NCBI GenBank assembly: GCA_905221605.1
Contig: CAJNDS010002135.1
Span: 425,501 to 489,500 of the forward strand
DNA: 64,000 bases
Origin: Symbiodinium natans
Taxonomy: Eukaryota; Sar; Dinophyceae; Suessiales; Symbiodiniaceae
Direction of reading: 5' to 3'
The stretch's first letter is position 1, and the number at the start of each line of letters is the position of its first letter. A program made the position numbers and the translations under genes. Shown piece by piece: positions 1 through 12,115 of the stretch. The notes under the pieces are model-generated. The model was not told the DNA's origin. It ran no database searches and was given only the letters and a program-made list of their open reading frames with translations.

Positions 1-2778
1 CTTTCTGGTCAATCGACAGCTTACCAGGCTGACAGCACTTACCAAAACACTTGCTGAACAAATCTGTTTGTGTTTTAGTTCAGGGCGGTTTCTCGGAACT
101 CTTTCTAAAAGCTTGCAACTTGACTGAGAGATCATCTCGACAAAAAACAAAGAAAACATTGAACAAAAGCAAAAGAAAAATTCTGTTCGGACGGCGAAGG
201 CCATTTGAACTGAAAAAAAGAAACAAATTGTTGCTGTGTATGAATCTGCTGCTGAATCTAAAGAAAATTGTCCAAGTTTCACAATTCTTTCCAGTTTTTT
301 CTCGATTTCTCCAAAGGTTCAAACCAAGTTTTTGCAGCTCTTGCTAACATTGAAAAAAAAACAGTCACACTATCTCAGAACAACTTGAGAATCGCCCAGT
401 CTCGATTTCCATTCCATTCGACTTTTTTTTGACAAAGCTTTGATTGGGTTCTCTTGTCTTTGATTTTCCATAAGGCCAAACAGAAATTCAAGGCAAAGAA
501 GATTTGAGCAGAGACTGCTTTCTTTCAGGCTGGGTGCCTTTGCTTCTTTGTCTTTTGTTTTGGTTGCGTGTTGCAATTCTTCCCTGGATTCAGCACCATT
601 CAACGAATTTTCAAAATTTCTGAAGTTTCCGAAAATGTTGAAAAAACCCTTAAAATCAATACTTGATCAGTTAAATTTGTTGAATTTGCTCTGGTGTTTG
701 CTCGCTTCGCTCGCACTTATTCACATCCTGGTAATACCGAGGAGGCCACGCACAAGCGGACGTGACTTTTGCACACAAAAGCGGACCCAGAATCTGGCCT
801 CGGAACAATTTCCTGCGCAAAGACCCGGAGCACATATGGAAAACCTACTCCTGCGGAAAAATACAGCTGGGTTAGCCCCAGCGGCTCCTGGCTGCCTGGC
901 CGCATCACTTCTGCTTCTCCCTGCCATCAGCATCCACCTCCACAACCTCACCTAGCAGCGCTGCAAAGCCGCACGACAAACTGCGCCGCTTGCATCTTGC
1001 CTATCTGGACGAGCCCCGACCGCACCATGTGACAAATTCCAAAGCTTGAAGTAACGCTGAGGAAATCCATGGTGCCATGGAAGCTCATGGAAACCCTCGC
1101 TGAAGCTTCTAACATCTTTTTCCAAAGCCGTGCAAAGCATGAGAAAACCAATCGAAACCCCGCGGAGATTTTGCAGGAACCCTCACAAAGCTGAACTGGA
1201 AGCTTCAAAGACCTGCGCACGACCTATATAAGAAAACCCACAGAAACCCCGCGGAAACCCTCACACAGCCCTAAGAAACCCACGGAAACCCCTTCAAAGC
1301 TGTCAAAAACCATGGAAAACCCACGGTAACCTTCACAAGACATTAGAAAAACCTTCCGAGAGCTTCAAAAACCTACGCAAAATCTAACAAAACCCACTGA
1401 AACCCCGCAAACCTTAGAAAACCCCAGGGAAACCATCTGAAAGCTTTTAAAAAACCAAGGCAAAACTTGACAAAACCCACGGACATCCGCGGAAACCCTC
1501 ACAAAACTTTAGAGAAATTCAAGGAAAACCTCCGGAAAGTTCAAAAACTGCACGAAATCCCACGGAAACCCTCACGAAACCCTTGAGGAACCTACCAAAA
1601 CCATCCAATAGGTTTTAACACATGCACGAAATCTAAGGAAACCCACGGAAACCCCCAGAAACCCCGCGGAAACCCTCGCGAAACTGTAGGGAAACCCAGG
1701 GAAACCCTCCAGAAGCTTAACAAACATGAACGGAAACCCTGCGGAAACCCCTTTATCAGGACTGGATTCACCCTTTGGCAATTTACAAAGTTATTAAAGG
1801 ACAGGTGCAGGAAACCCGCCACCCAATCACCGCACGCCAATGTCAGTATTATACTACCGGTCGTCCCCTAAAGGGTGAAGGACGCAAGAGGTGTTCTTCT
1901 GCTTCTGGCGAGGACCTCTGTCAACCGGAGCGCCGAAGCTGGGGCATGCCTGCCATACGAATCAATGGTCGCTGACCGTCTAAGAAGCACTTCGCGCCTT
2001 CAGGCAGAACGTCAAGGTACACATTGGTCTTTCACCAATCGGGTTCAGAAAAAGGAATACAGTCTACGTCTGCCTGGCTTCACCGTCCACGTCACAACTT
2101 GCTATAGAACAAGACTGACTTCCTGCCTCAGGGTTCATGTCAACCCAAGGACCTGACTGAAGGCATGACTGGTTTCTTGCACCCAAAGCTTTGACCCCGC
2201 GCATGGCTGTTGCTACAACCATACACAGCTAGGCCACCAAGCAGCGCACGGATGAGCTTGGACACCTCCGGCCGCGCACCGGCCGGCCGCGCCTGCGCCC
2301 CGCAACGAATGTGAAGCCTCTCGCATCGCCAAAAATCGGCCTTGAAGACCTCGGCAACCTCCTCCACTGAGTACTTCGCTGAGCGAGTTGCGAAGGGCTT
2401 GCGACACCTTGGAAGCACAAACATGGACCCTACGGACGATGTCTGGGCACTTTTTTCGCCGACGTGGCAGACATGGCGCAAGTACGCTAGCTGTGGCCTA
2501 GGAGCTGCTTGAGGAATCTGTTGAAGACACATGGCCCGTAGGCGCAAAATTAGCAAAAGTCTCTGAGAGTCTTGCAGATCTCAAGGCATCTTGAAAAAAC
2601 AATCCGGCACAAAATCCAGCAAAACAGGTCTACGTGCAAACAAAAGCAAAAGTACATTGCAAAAATAGCAAACAAACGCAAAACAACGCAAATCTCCAAA
2701 ATCTCCTGTAAACAAGGAACAACATTTAGGACTGCTAAACACAAGCTAAAAGACAACCGCATGAAAGTGGCCTCCACA
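1..2778 (+). repeat. Tandem ~2.8-kb repeat unit, copy 1
   Basis: This stretch recurs nearly base for base at 2934-5779, offset 2933 at the start and 3000 at the end because copy 2 carries small insertions near 5080-5515. No reading frame in it resembles a known protein. The sequence is A/T-rich at the left and becomes a degenerate AAACCC-rich block at about 1225-1775. The window starts inside the unit, so the true left edge is not known. I see no transposon ends or polymerase-like ORF, so it is described only as a tandem satellite-like or segmental repeat. Confidence 0.95.
1225..1775 (+). repeat. Degenerate GAAACCC-rich minisatellite block in the repeat unit
   Basis: GAAACCC and close variants (GGAAACCC, AAAACCCACGG) recur roughly every 10-25 bases here, and again at about 4160-4710 and 6735-7285 in the other copies. 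The period is irregular, so this is a decayed simple repeat rather than a clean array. The motif resembles the telomere-like CCCTAAA seen later in the window but lacks the T. No coding potential is evident. Confidence 0.7.
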
Positions 2779-2933
2779 GTACCACCCTACCCCACTTTGC
2801 AACCACACATGCTTACACACACACACACACACACATCCACAACTCTTGCAAATGCACACTGAAAACAGCCGAAACTACAACATGCCATTCTCATGGATAT
2901 CTTTAGGTTCCAATTGCGATTTTTTTTCACTGT
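2779..2933 (+). repeat. Linker between repeat copies, with (CA)n
   Basis: This separates copy 1 from copy 2 and contains a short (CA)n tract at about 2816-2834. A diverged version of the linker and the start of the unit is found again at about 8281-8450, downstream of the third partial copy. This suggests the array was once longer and has decayed. Confidence 0.75.
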
Positions 2934-5779
2934 CTTTCTGGTCAATCGACAGCTTACCAGGCTGACAGCACTTACCAAAACACTTGCTGAACAAATCTGT
3001 TTGTGTTTTAGTTCAGGGCGGTTTCTCGGAACTCTTTCTAAAAGCTTGCAACTTGACTGAGAGATCATCTCGACAAAAAACAAAGAAAACATTGAACAAA
3101 AGCAAAAGAAAAATTCTGTTCGGACGGCGAAGGCCATTTGAACTGAAAAAAAGAAACAAATTGTTGCTGTGTATGAATCTGCTGCTGAATCTAAAGAAAA
3201 TTGTCCAAGTTTCACAATTCTTTCCAGTTTTTTCTCGATTTCTCCAAAGGTTCAAACCAAGTTTTTGCAGCTCTTGCTAACATTGAAAAAAAAAAACAGT
3301 CACACTATCTCAGAACAACTTGAGAATCGCCCAGTCTCGATTTCCATTCCATTCGACTTTTTTTTGACAAAGCTTTGATTGGGTTCTCTTGTCTTTGATT
3401 TTCCATAAGGCCAAACAGAAATTCAAGGCAAAGAAGATTTGAGCAGAGACTGCTTTCTTTCAGGCTGGGTGCCTTTGCTTCTTTGTCTTTTGTTTTGGTT
3501 GCGTGTTGCAATTCTTCCCTGGATTCAGCACCATTCAACGAATTTTCAAAATTTCTGAAGTTTCCGAAAATGTTGAAAAAACCCTTAAAATCAATACTTG
3601 ATCAGTTAAATTTGTTGAATTTGCTCTGGTGTTTGCTCGCTTCGCTCGCACTTATTCACATCCTGGTAATACCGAGGAGGCCACGCACAAGCGGACGTGA
3701 CTTTTGCACACAAAAGCGGACCCAGAATCTGGCCTCGGAACAATTTCCTGCGCAAAGACCCGGAGCACATATGGAAAACCTACTCCTGCGGAAAAATACA
3801 GCTGGGTTAGCCCCAGCGGCTCCTGGCTGCCTGGCCGCGTCACTTCTGATTCTCCCTGCCATCAGCATCCACCTCCACAACCTCACCTGGCAGCGCTGCA
3901 AAGCCGCACGACACACTGCGCCGCTTGCATCTTGCCTATCTGGACGAGCGCCGACCGCATCATGTGACAAATTCCAAAGCTTGAAGTAACGCTGAGGAAA
4001 TCCATGGTGCCATGGAAGCTCATGGAAACCCTCGCTGAAGCTTCTGACATCTTTTTCCAAAGCCGTGCAAAGCATGAGAAAACCAATCGAAACCCCGCGG
4101 AGATTTTGCAGGAACCCTCACAAAGCTCCACTGGAAGCTTTAAAGACCTGCGCACGACCTATATAAGAAAACCCACAGAAACCCCGCGGAAACCCTCACA
4201 CAGCCCTAAGAAACCCACGGAAACCCCTTCAAAGCTGTCAAAAACCATGGAAAACCCACGGTAACCTTCACAAGACATTAGAAAAACCTTCCGAGAGCTT
4301 CAAAAACCTACGCAAAATCTAACAAAACCCACTGAAACCCCGCAAACCTTAGAAAACCCCAGGGAAACCATCTGAAAGCTTTTAAAAAACCAAGGCAAAA
4401 CTTGACAAAACCCACGGACATCCGCGGAAACCCTCACAAAACTTTAGAGAAATTCAAGGAAAACCTCCGGAAAGTTCAAAAACTGCACGAAATCCCACGG
4501 AAACCCTCACGAAACCCTTGAGGAACCTACCAAAACCATCCAATAGGTTTTAACACATGCACGAAATCTAAGGAAACCCACGGAAACCCCCAGAAACCCC
4601 GCGGAAACCCTCGCGAAACTGTAGGGAAACCCAGGGAAACCCTCCAGAAGCTTAACAAACATGAACGGAAACCCTGCGGAAACCCCTTTATCAGGACTGG
4701 ATTCACCCTTTGGCAATTTACAAAGTTATTAAAGGACAGGTGCAGGAAACCCGCCACCCAATCACCGCACGCCAACGTCAGTATTATACTACCGGTCGTC
4801 CCCTAAAGGGTGAAGGACGCAAGAGGTGTTCTTCTGCTTCTGGCGAGGACTCGAGGACCTCTGTCAACCGGAGCGCCGAAGCTGGGGCATGCCTGCCATA
4901 CGAATCAATGGTCGCTGACCGTCTAAGAAGCACTTCGCGCCTTCAGGCAGAACGTCAAGGTACACATTGGTCTTTCACCAATCGGGTTCAGAAAAAGGAA
5001 TACAGTCTACGTCTGCCTGGCTTCACCGTCCACGTCACAACTTGCTATAGAACAAGACTGACTTCCTGCCTCAGGGTTCATGTCAGACTCAACCCAAGGA
5101 CCTGACTGAAGGCATGACTGGTTTCTTGCACCCAAAGCTTTGACCCCGCGCATGGCTGTTGCTACAACCATACACAGCTAGGCCACCAAGCAGCGCACGG
5201 ATGAGCTTGGACACCTCCGGCCGCGCACCGGCCGGCCGCGCCTGCGCCCCGCAACGAATGTGAAGCCTCTCGCATCGCCAAAAATCGGCCTTGAAGACCT
5301 CGGCAACCTCCTCCACTGAGTACTTCGCTGAGCGAGTTGCGAAGGGCTTGCGACACCTTGGAAGCACAAACATGGACCCTACGGACTATGTCTGGGCACT
5401 TTTTTCGGCCAACAAATCAGGCTCCGACGTGGCAGACATGGCGCAAGTACGCTAGCTGTGGCCTAGGAGCTGCTTGAGGCAAGAGAGCGCTCAGCGAGCA
5501 GCGGCTCAGATGCAATCTGTTGAAGACACATGGCCCGTAGGCGCAAAAATTAGCAAAAGTCTCTGAGAGTCTTGCAGATCTCAAGGCATCTTGAAAAAAC
5601 AATCCGGCACAAAATCCAGCAAAACAGGTCTACGTGCAAACAAAAGCAAAAGTACATTGCAAAAATAGCAAACAAACGCAAAACAACGCAAATCTCCGAA
5701 ATCTCCTGTAAACAAGGAACAACATTTAGGGCTGCTAAACACAAGCTAAAAGACAACCGCATGAAAGTGGCCTCCACAG
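2934..5779 (+). repeat. Tandem ~2.8-kb repeat unit, copy 2
   Basis: This is a near-identical copy of 1-2778. Visible differences are two extra A at about 3285, scattered substitutions, a short insertion near 4851, and insertions near 5085, 5407 and 5480. The copies diverge abruptly at 5779/5780, where copy 1 continues into the linker and copy 2 into unrelated sequence. Confidence 0.95.
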
Positions 5780-6246
5780 TTGCAGCTCCCTTTCTGCTGC
5801 AGCATTACAAAAGCAAGCAGCTGCTTCGGACAAGCCCCTGATCCCCAAGCTTATGTTCTGCACGCTGCTCCCCAAGGCTCCTGGAACAAGGGCAGGCGCA
5901 GGCACGCTGCCAGCGGCGTGAGCCCAGGGCTCAAACTTGCGACCCCAAAAATGGGGCCGTCTCGCGGCCCCAAAAATGGGGCCACGAAATGCACCCAGCT
6001 TCCCTTATTACAATGTGTAAATACATGAAAAGGCTGGAACTGCGACCCCAAAATTGGGGCCGCCTGGCGGCCCCAATGTTGGTGTCGCTAAATCTGCATT
6101 TTTCGAGCCCCTGCGCTCCCCAGATTGCGACGCTACAGCAACTCTGACCCACAGGCAAGCTCCTAGCGTGGAGATTTTTTTTTAAAGAACAACGACCCCC
6201 CACAGGCAGCTTTCTTGCGGAAGTGATCAACATAATAGAAACGGGC
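5780..6246. other. Unique insert with GGCCCC hairpins between copies 2 and 3
   Basis: This sequence is not shared with the repeat unit. At about 5940-6080 it has four short palindromes built on GGCCCCA...TGGGGCC around an A-rich loop. Each could form a hairpin. No convincing gene is seen. Confidence 0.6.
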
Positions 6247-7344
6247 ACCGAGGAGGCCACGCACAAGCGGACGTGACTTTTGCACACAAAAGCGGACCCA
6301 GAATCTGGCCTCGGAACAATTTCCTGCGCAAAGACCCGGAGCACATCTGGAAAACCTACTCCTGCGGAAAAATACAGCTGGGTTAGCCCCAGCGGCTCCT
6401 GGCTGCCTGGCCGCGTCACTTCTGATTCTCCCTGCCATCAGCATCCACCTCCACAACCTCACCTGGCAGCGCTGCAAAGCCGCACGACACACTGCGCCGC
6501 TGTGCATCTTGCCTATCTGGACGAGCGCCGACCGCATCATGTGACAAATTCCAAAGTTTGAAGTAACGCTGAGGAAATCCATGGTGCCATGGAAGCTCAT
6601 GGAAACCCTCGCTGAAGCTTCTAACATCTTTTTCCAAAGCCGTGCAAAGCATGAGAAAACCAATCGAAACCCCGCGGAGATTTTGCAGGAACCCTCACAA
6701 AGCTGAACTGGAAGCTTCAAAGACCTGCGCACGACCTATATAAGAAAACCCACAGAAACCCCGCGGAAACCCTCACACAGCCCCAAGAAACCCACGGAAA
6801 CCCCTTCAAAGCTGTCAAAAACCATGGAAAACCCACGGTAACCTTCACAAGACATTAGAAAAACCTTCCGAGAGCTTCAAAAACCTACGCAAAATCTAAC
6901 AAAACCCATTGAAACCCCGCAAACCTTAAGAAAACCCAGGGAAACCATCTGAAAGCTTTTAAAAAACCAAGGCAAAACTTGACAAAACCCACGGACATCC
7001 GCGGAAACCCTCACAAAACTTTAGAGAAATTCAAGGAAAACCTCCGGAAAGTTCAAAAACTGCACGAAATCCCACGGAAACCCTTACGAAACCCTTGAGG
7101 AACCTACCAAAACCATCCAATAGGTTTTAACACATGCACGAAATCTAAGGAAACCTACGGAAACCCTCAGAACCCCGCGGAAACCCTCGCGAAACTGTGG
7201 GGAAACCCAGGGAAACCCTCCAGAAGCTTAACAAACATGAACGGAAACCCTGCGGAAACCCTTTTATCAGGACTGGATTCACCTTTTGGCAATTTACAAA
7301 GTTATCAAAGGACAGGTGCAGGAAACCCGCCACCCAATCACCGC
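6247..7344 (+). repeat. Tandem repeat unit, copy 3, partial
   Basis: This matches 736-1833 of copy 1 (offset 5511) and the equivalent part of copy 2, then breaks off at 7344. It starts and ends abruptly inside the unit, so it is a truncated copy. It contains the same AAACCC-rich block. Confidence 0.93.
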
Positions 7345-9147
7345 TGTGGACCGTGGAATCGGGAGCTGCAGCTACTCTCGCCCCTCCTCTGGCCGTGCGC
7401 GAGCACCTCTCTGGGTGGGCACTTGTACGCCATGCCGGGCGCGAAGGTGGTCACTGGCAAACCAGCCCTGGGCCGGTCTTGCCTTGATTGTTCCTGACCA
7501 CCATGGGGCATATGCACATCTTTCATCCCCCCTAGAAAGTCTGACTTGCATCCTTTTGCCATTGAGTGTCGGTTGTCTGTCCTTGACAACGAGTACGTGA
7601 TTCGAACCTCTTCTGATGACCTCGGTTTGAACAACCGCTGTCGCACCAGTGGCGACATGATGGTGGTTTTGAGAATCTGGCAATGTCGCAATTTGCGATT
7701 CCTCCACGTGCTTCCTTGTGAACCGGAACTTCATTGACGACTTCGAGTGCTGAGTCCGTGGGGTATCTAGTAGTTCAGCGCGATTGCTCGCTTTTTGTTT
7801 CTTTGGCTTGCACCAAAACCTGGAGAATCTGAAACCAAGATGAGAAGTTGAAAAGGAAGCTCCAGTGACCTCCACAGTTGGAGAAAGTTCCAATTCCAAA
7901 CAAGTTCACACTTTGCCGCCTTACTTGCCTACTGTTCTATTTTGGAGGAAGACTGACACAAGACTTAAACTGGAAATTTACTTGCAACGAGGAGCTGTGA
8001 ATGCAAAAAACGCCGCAACTGGGCCCATAAATGGCTTCTAAACTTGGGTTCCAATTGAGGCTCCAACCTGCGTGGCCTTGTATGTTTCACACAAGAAATC
8101 CAAAATCTAGGGCCCGTTTTTGGTGCCTAGAATTGAGCTGCTTTTTTGGAATCCATTTAAGTTCAATAATAATTGAAATTAACTTACAGACAACAAGATT
8201 TTTTCGATTTGATACTGTTTGCATCAACACTCAAGAAAACAAAAAACGCCATCGATACGTTCTTGACACACTAACACTTTTCTTGCACACCACTTTGCAC
8301 ACATGCTTGCACACACACACACACACATCCACAAGTCTTGCAGTGTACACTTGGAAAACAGCCGAAACTGCAACATGCACATTCTCATGGATATCTTTAG
8401 ATTCCAATTGCGATTTTTTCACTGTCTTTCTTGGTCAATCGACAGCTTATAACAGCTCTTCGCTTGCACCTCATTCACATTCTGGCAATAGACTTGCAAT
8501 TTCAAGTGGTTTGGTTGGGCGTCGCGCGCAACCTTAACGAATCAACACCACGGTTGAACTCGTCTCGTCCTAAAGTTGATTTCTGTTCAAACGGCACTGT
8601 CAGAGGCTTTTAAAAACACTTGTTTCAAAAGCATTGAACTTTTCCAAGCTTGCAGTTCCACCAAGCCATTTAAAAAAGCATATTGCATTTTCAAGTGTTC
8701 TTGTTACTCTGCACCCGACAGGCTCCTGGTGCCTGGAAAGCACTGTCCAAGTGCCAGCCAGCAGCCTTTGGGGCTCTGCGTCCTCACACAGCGCAGACTG
8801 CAGCATAGTGTCGCCACACCAGCTCTTGTCTGCTCTTGCTTGTCAAAGGGAAAGGAATCGCCTTTTCTGGCTCCGCAAATGCAGTTGCCACAAGTTCTTA
8901 GATCCTTTTTGCGGTGCACAGACCCGTGAGTCTTGTGCCAGACGTCTCAAGTTCAGTGGATGCCGCAGGTTCTTATCAGGCCAGGTCCCTATTGCAGCGC
9001 AGACCACTGTGGGTTTTGTGCCAAGCATGCGCCTGGCGGAAGAGCCTGTGCACCTTGAACATGTGCCTTTTGCTGGCACCTGTAACAACCCTGTGCCTTG
9101 AGCATGCAGAGGCGGAGCCGGGCACCTGGTGGCAAGGCTCGTACTAG
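7345..9147. other. Non-coding or unrecognised stretch
   Basis: I recognise no gene here. The only explained part is about 8281-8450, a diverged copy of the linker (with a CA tract) and the first bases of the 2.8-kb unit. The open frames are short, overlap on both strands and have no recognisable domain. Confidence 0.6.
8281..8450 (+). repeat. Diverged fragment of the repeat linker
   Basis: This aligns by eye with about 2795-2955. It has the same CA tract, the same GAAAACAGCCGAAACT core, and then the start of the unit (CTTTCTTGGTCAATCGACAG). It is clearly more diverged than copies 1 and 2 are from each other. Confidence 0.8.
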
Positions 9148-9819
9148 GTGTTGATTTTGCCGTTGTTGACGGGAAAGTGTTTGTTTGTTTGTGCGCTTCC
9201 CTTGGTTAGTAAGAGCAAGAACGCCAAGGAAGTGCTTTGCGCATTGCGCGGGCCTTTGTCTGCTAGCAAGAGCGAGAACGTAGCAAAGGTTTGTGCTTTC
9301 GATGCATCCAGTTCGCGTGCGGTTGCTGTGCTGCTTGCTGTGTGGCTATACCAGCCTGCATGCGTGAGGGCTGTGCTGCTCACTGTGTGGCTTGCACCAG
9401 CTCTTTGCCTGTTAATGCGAAGAACTGCCCTACACCCAGCAGTAAGCCTGCTTCTTCCACCCGTGCAGCATTTTGCGCCCTCAGCCAGGGGCATGACAAG
9501 TGCAGTTTGGGCCAGTCGAGAATCGAGAATGATGCACGACGTTCAAAAGGTAAACATTGATCTCAGACTGCGGCAAAAACATGCTCCAATCTTCACATGC
9601 ACCGCAAACTTAAAAGGTTTGGTAAAAGCGAATTCGCACTTGCGACATAGTGCAGATACCTTTCGCCAAAGCTATCCATACTGCACAGACGTGCAAGAAA
9701 CAAAGAGGGTGAAAAGGAAGGGAACGGACGTTCCCAATTTCAAACGGTTAACAAAGAGAAAGAGAACGGGCGTTCTCAATCTCATAAGAAGATTGTTTCG
9801 GAGTGACAAGAACAGCTGA
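9148..9819 (+). CDS. Possible ORF, 223 residues, unrecognised
   Basis: This is an uninterrupted frame of 223 codons. The first 110 residues are hydrophobic and Ala/Leu/Val-rich with several potential membrane stretches. The last 60 are strongly basic. Near the end a short basic motif is repeated with changes (KRKGTDVPNFKR and KRKRTGVLNLIR), mirrored in the DNA as a 40-base imperfect repeat. I do not recognise a family. A chance ORF is a serious alternative, because nothing around it supports a gene. Confidence 0.25.
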   Translation: MLILPLLTGKCLFVCALPLVSKSKNAKEVLCALRGPLSASKSENVAKVCAFDASSSRAVAVLLAVWLYQPACVRAVLLTVWLAPALCLLMRRTALHPAVSLLLPPVQHFAPSARGMTSAVWASRESRMMHDVQKVNIDLRLRQKHAPIFTCTANLKGLVKANSHLRHSADTFRQSYPYCTDVQETKRVKRKGTDVPNFKRLTKRKRTGVLNLIRRLFRSDKNS

Positions 9820-11129
9820 GGGCTCAGTCAACGTTACTTTGGAAGGTTGGGAGCGTACCCAACAGTCAGTGTGCACAAGACAAAGACTAAAGGGCAAACC
9901 AAGCTTGCGGTGTTGAAACAGCTAAAATCCAAAGCCAAGCTCCGGATTCTTCTTGCAAGCGGCGCTCATAAGGAACTGCGCAATGCTAAGGGGCCCCAGC
10001 TACAGGTCTTCCAGCTTGCTTTTTTTCCGGTCCCCATCGCGGGGTCATTGCCAAGGTCAGGAGGCACTGGTTTGCATGCGAGTGCCGTTCATAGTTTTTT
10101 CTGGCTTCCATGCTTCCGAACAGACTTGAGTGGTGCCGGAATCAAGATTGGCATCTCTCCCCTCTCTGACAAACGTCTGCCGTAATGTCGTCGATCCAAA
10201 CATCCGACTTTTTCTTTCCGAAAAAGAAGTTTCTTCGTTCTCACCCACTTCGAGCCTGTTCACCTGGCCAGCTGGTTTCGTGACCAGATGCATGGCTCTG
10301 AGAGGCAGAGATTGGACAGGCTGGACCTCTGGAACGGAAGGTGGCATAGATCGCACAAAGCCTTGTCAACTGCAAGAGAGCATGTCCGACGGTGGAGGCA
10401 CGGATGGCGGCGATAAGGGTTTGGGACAGTCGAAAGCGCTGGCGGCGGAAGAGCCGTCCAGGGTGGCTTTCAAGGGGGTGCGTAGAGAGCTTAACTGGGT
10501 TTTCTTCGTGCTGGCACGTGCAAAAGTTGGGCCGGGAACGCAGACATGCTGAGGGGTTCGGCAACGTGGCGCATGGAAAGGAGTCAGGGCAAAGATCATG
10601 GCAGAGGCAAGGGGCAGGCTGAAATCCAGAACTGGGTTTTGGAGGGTTCAGTTGGGGCATTCCTATCGGGAAGTCCGATGTTTGGGCGTCACCTACGTGG
10701 TGGCGCCCGTATGTTGAGCGAGCTTCACTTCCTTTTTGTCTTGGACAGAGAGCCCTGATTTCGCCCTCTTATTTGCCTCTGCCCCTCCGGGGACCTCCGC
10801 GCAGTCCTATATGGGGGCTCCTTTAATTTGCAACGCCTGGAGGCCGCCGCGCCCAACGCGGAGTTCACGCAACTTGGTCGGCTTGGGGGAGTCGGAGCTA
10901 CCTTCGGCGCACTCTTCTTCTTCTTCTTTAGAAGCTCGAGTAGCAGCCACAAAGCGACCAGCTTGCTGTCGAACTGCAGGACCCCCTCAAACAAGAAGAC
11001 TTTCTTCACAGCCGTCCCCCATCCGGCTTGCGACAAGATGTTTTCCATATTCGAGACAACAAAGTCGTGATCGTCAAAGCAGAATCAAGTTCTTGTGCCA
11101 TTGCCCAAGCGCCAGAAGTGAAGCTGAAG

Positions 11130-11245
11130 GCTTCGAGCAAGTTGGTGCTGCCGAGTTCCAAAAGCATCAACGCAAGCAGGACGTGAAGCAGTTCATGCGC
11201 GTCACGCGGGAATTGAACAAGCAGGGCCATGGAGAGGCCTTGAAG
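11130..11245 (+). CDS. Possible orphan exon
   Basis: After an AAG acceptor, a frame reads FEQVGAAEFQKHQRKQ and continues to GHGEALK. It is followed by a GT donor that runs straight into TTTAGGG repeats. That exon/donor/repeat arrangement is the one seen throughout the helicase gene further right. No partner exons were found and the protein family is unknown. Confidence 0.3.
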
Positions 11246-12049
11246 GTCATTGGGTTTAGGGTTTAGGGTTTGGGGTTTGGGTTTCGGGTTTGGGGTCTAG
11301 GCGGTTTAGGGTTTAGGGTTTAGGTTTAGGGTTTAGGGTATATTGCCCTTCTCCTTCAGTTTGTTTCCAGTGGGCGCACAGTTTGAGTCAACCACTGGAG
11401 CCTGAGGGTAGCAGGTCGTGACGGTGAGCATAGACATCCGTGCAGGAATCGCTCTTGTGGTCTTGTGTGCCACCCTGGCATTCTTGACCTGGTTCTGTCA
11501 GGCCGGTTTAAGAACATAGAGGCGGTTGTATGGGTTGGGTACTCAGGTAGTTGGTTCCTTAGGGTAGTGGGTTTCGCCGCACCTGCAAAGAACTTCCAGC
11601 CACTTGGCACAGCTAATGCTCATGATGGTTCTGGCGACACTTCGTCAGAGGGCACCGCGCAGCCTGACGAGGAGCCTGAAGATTCTCCTGCTTTACAAAG
11701 TACTGAGCCACCAGCGCTGCCACGTGGGGCAGTGCTTTGGAGCCTCCTGATTGGCGTTTCCATCTCTGCGATACGTTTGTTGTTTTTTTGTCACGTTTCA
11801 TAGGGCATCAAAAGCATCAAGGAGCATTCGCAGCATGTTTCCAAACTTTGCTTTTCCCCAACCCCAAATGGAGAGAATGACAACCTCAAGTCCATGAATG
11901 AAGCTGGATCATTTGTTCAGCGCAAAAATTCTCTCATTGCCATTGGAGCGTTCGCACATATTTGCGTACTTCAAGTAGGGACTACTGCATGGGGAGTTTG
12001 GTTGCGCGTCAACTCCTCTCAAGGTGCCTTTCTCTCAGCGTCCGCAAAA

Positions 12050-12115
12050 GAGGGGGGTGGAGGGGGATGGAGGGGGGGGGGGGGGAGGGTCAGGGGGACC
12101 GGGGGGCGTGGCCGC
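12050..12115 (+). repeat. G-rich tract
   Basis: This is a long run of G broken by single T, A or C, including an unbroken run of more than ten G. It could form a G-quadruplex on the plus strand. No gene is associated. Confidence 0.7.

Noticed and set aside
1-7344. Coding frames inside the 2.8-kb repeat units
   Set aside because: They are short, overlap on both strands, and lack domains. Their conservation between copies is explained by duplication.
10725-11048. Minus-strand frame starting MENILSQAGW
   Set aside because: It has a locally protein-like stretch, but it is short, ends in a poly-Lys run from simple sequence, and matches no family I know.
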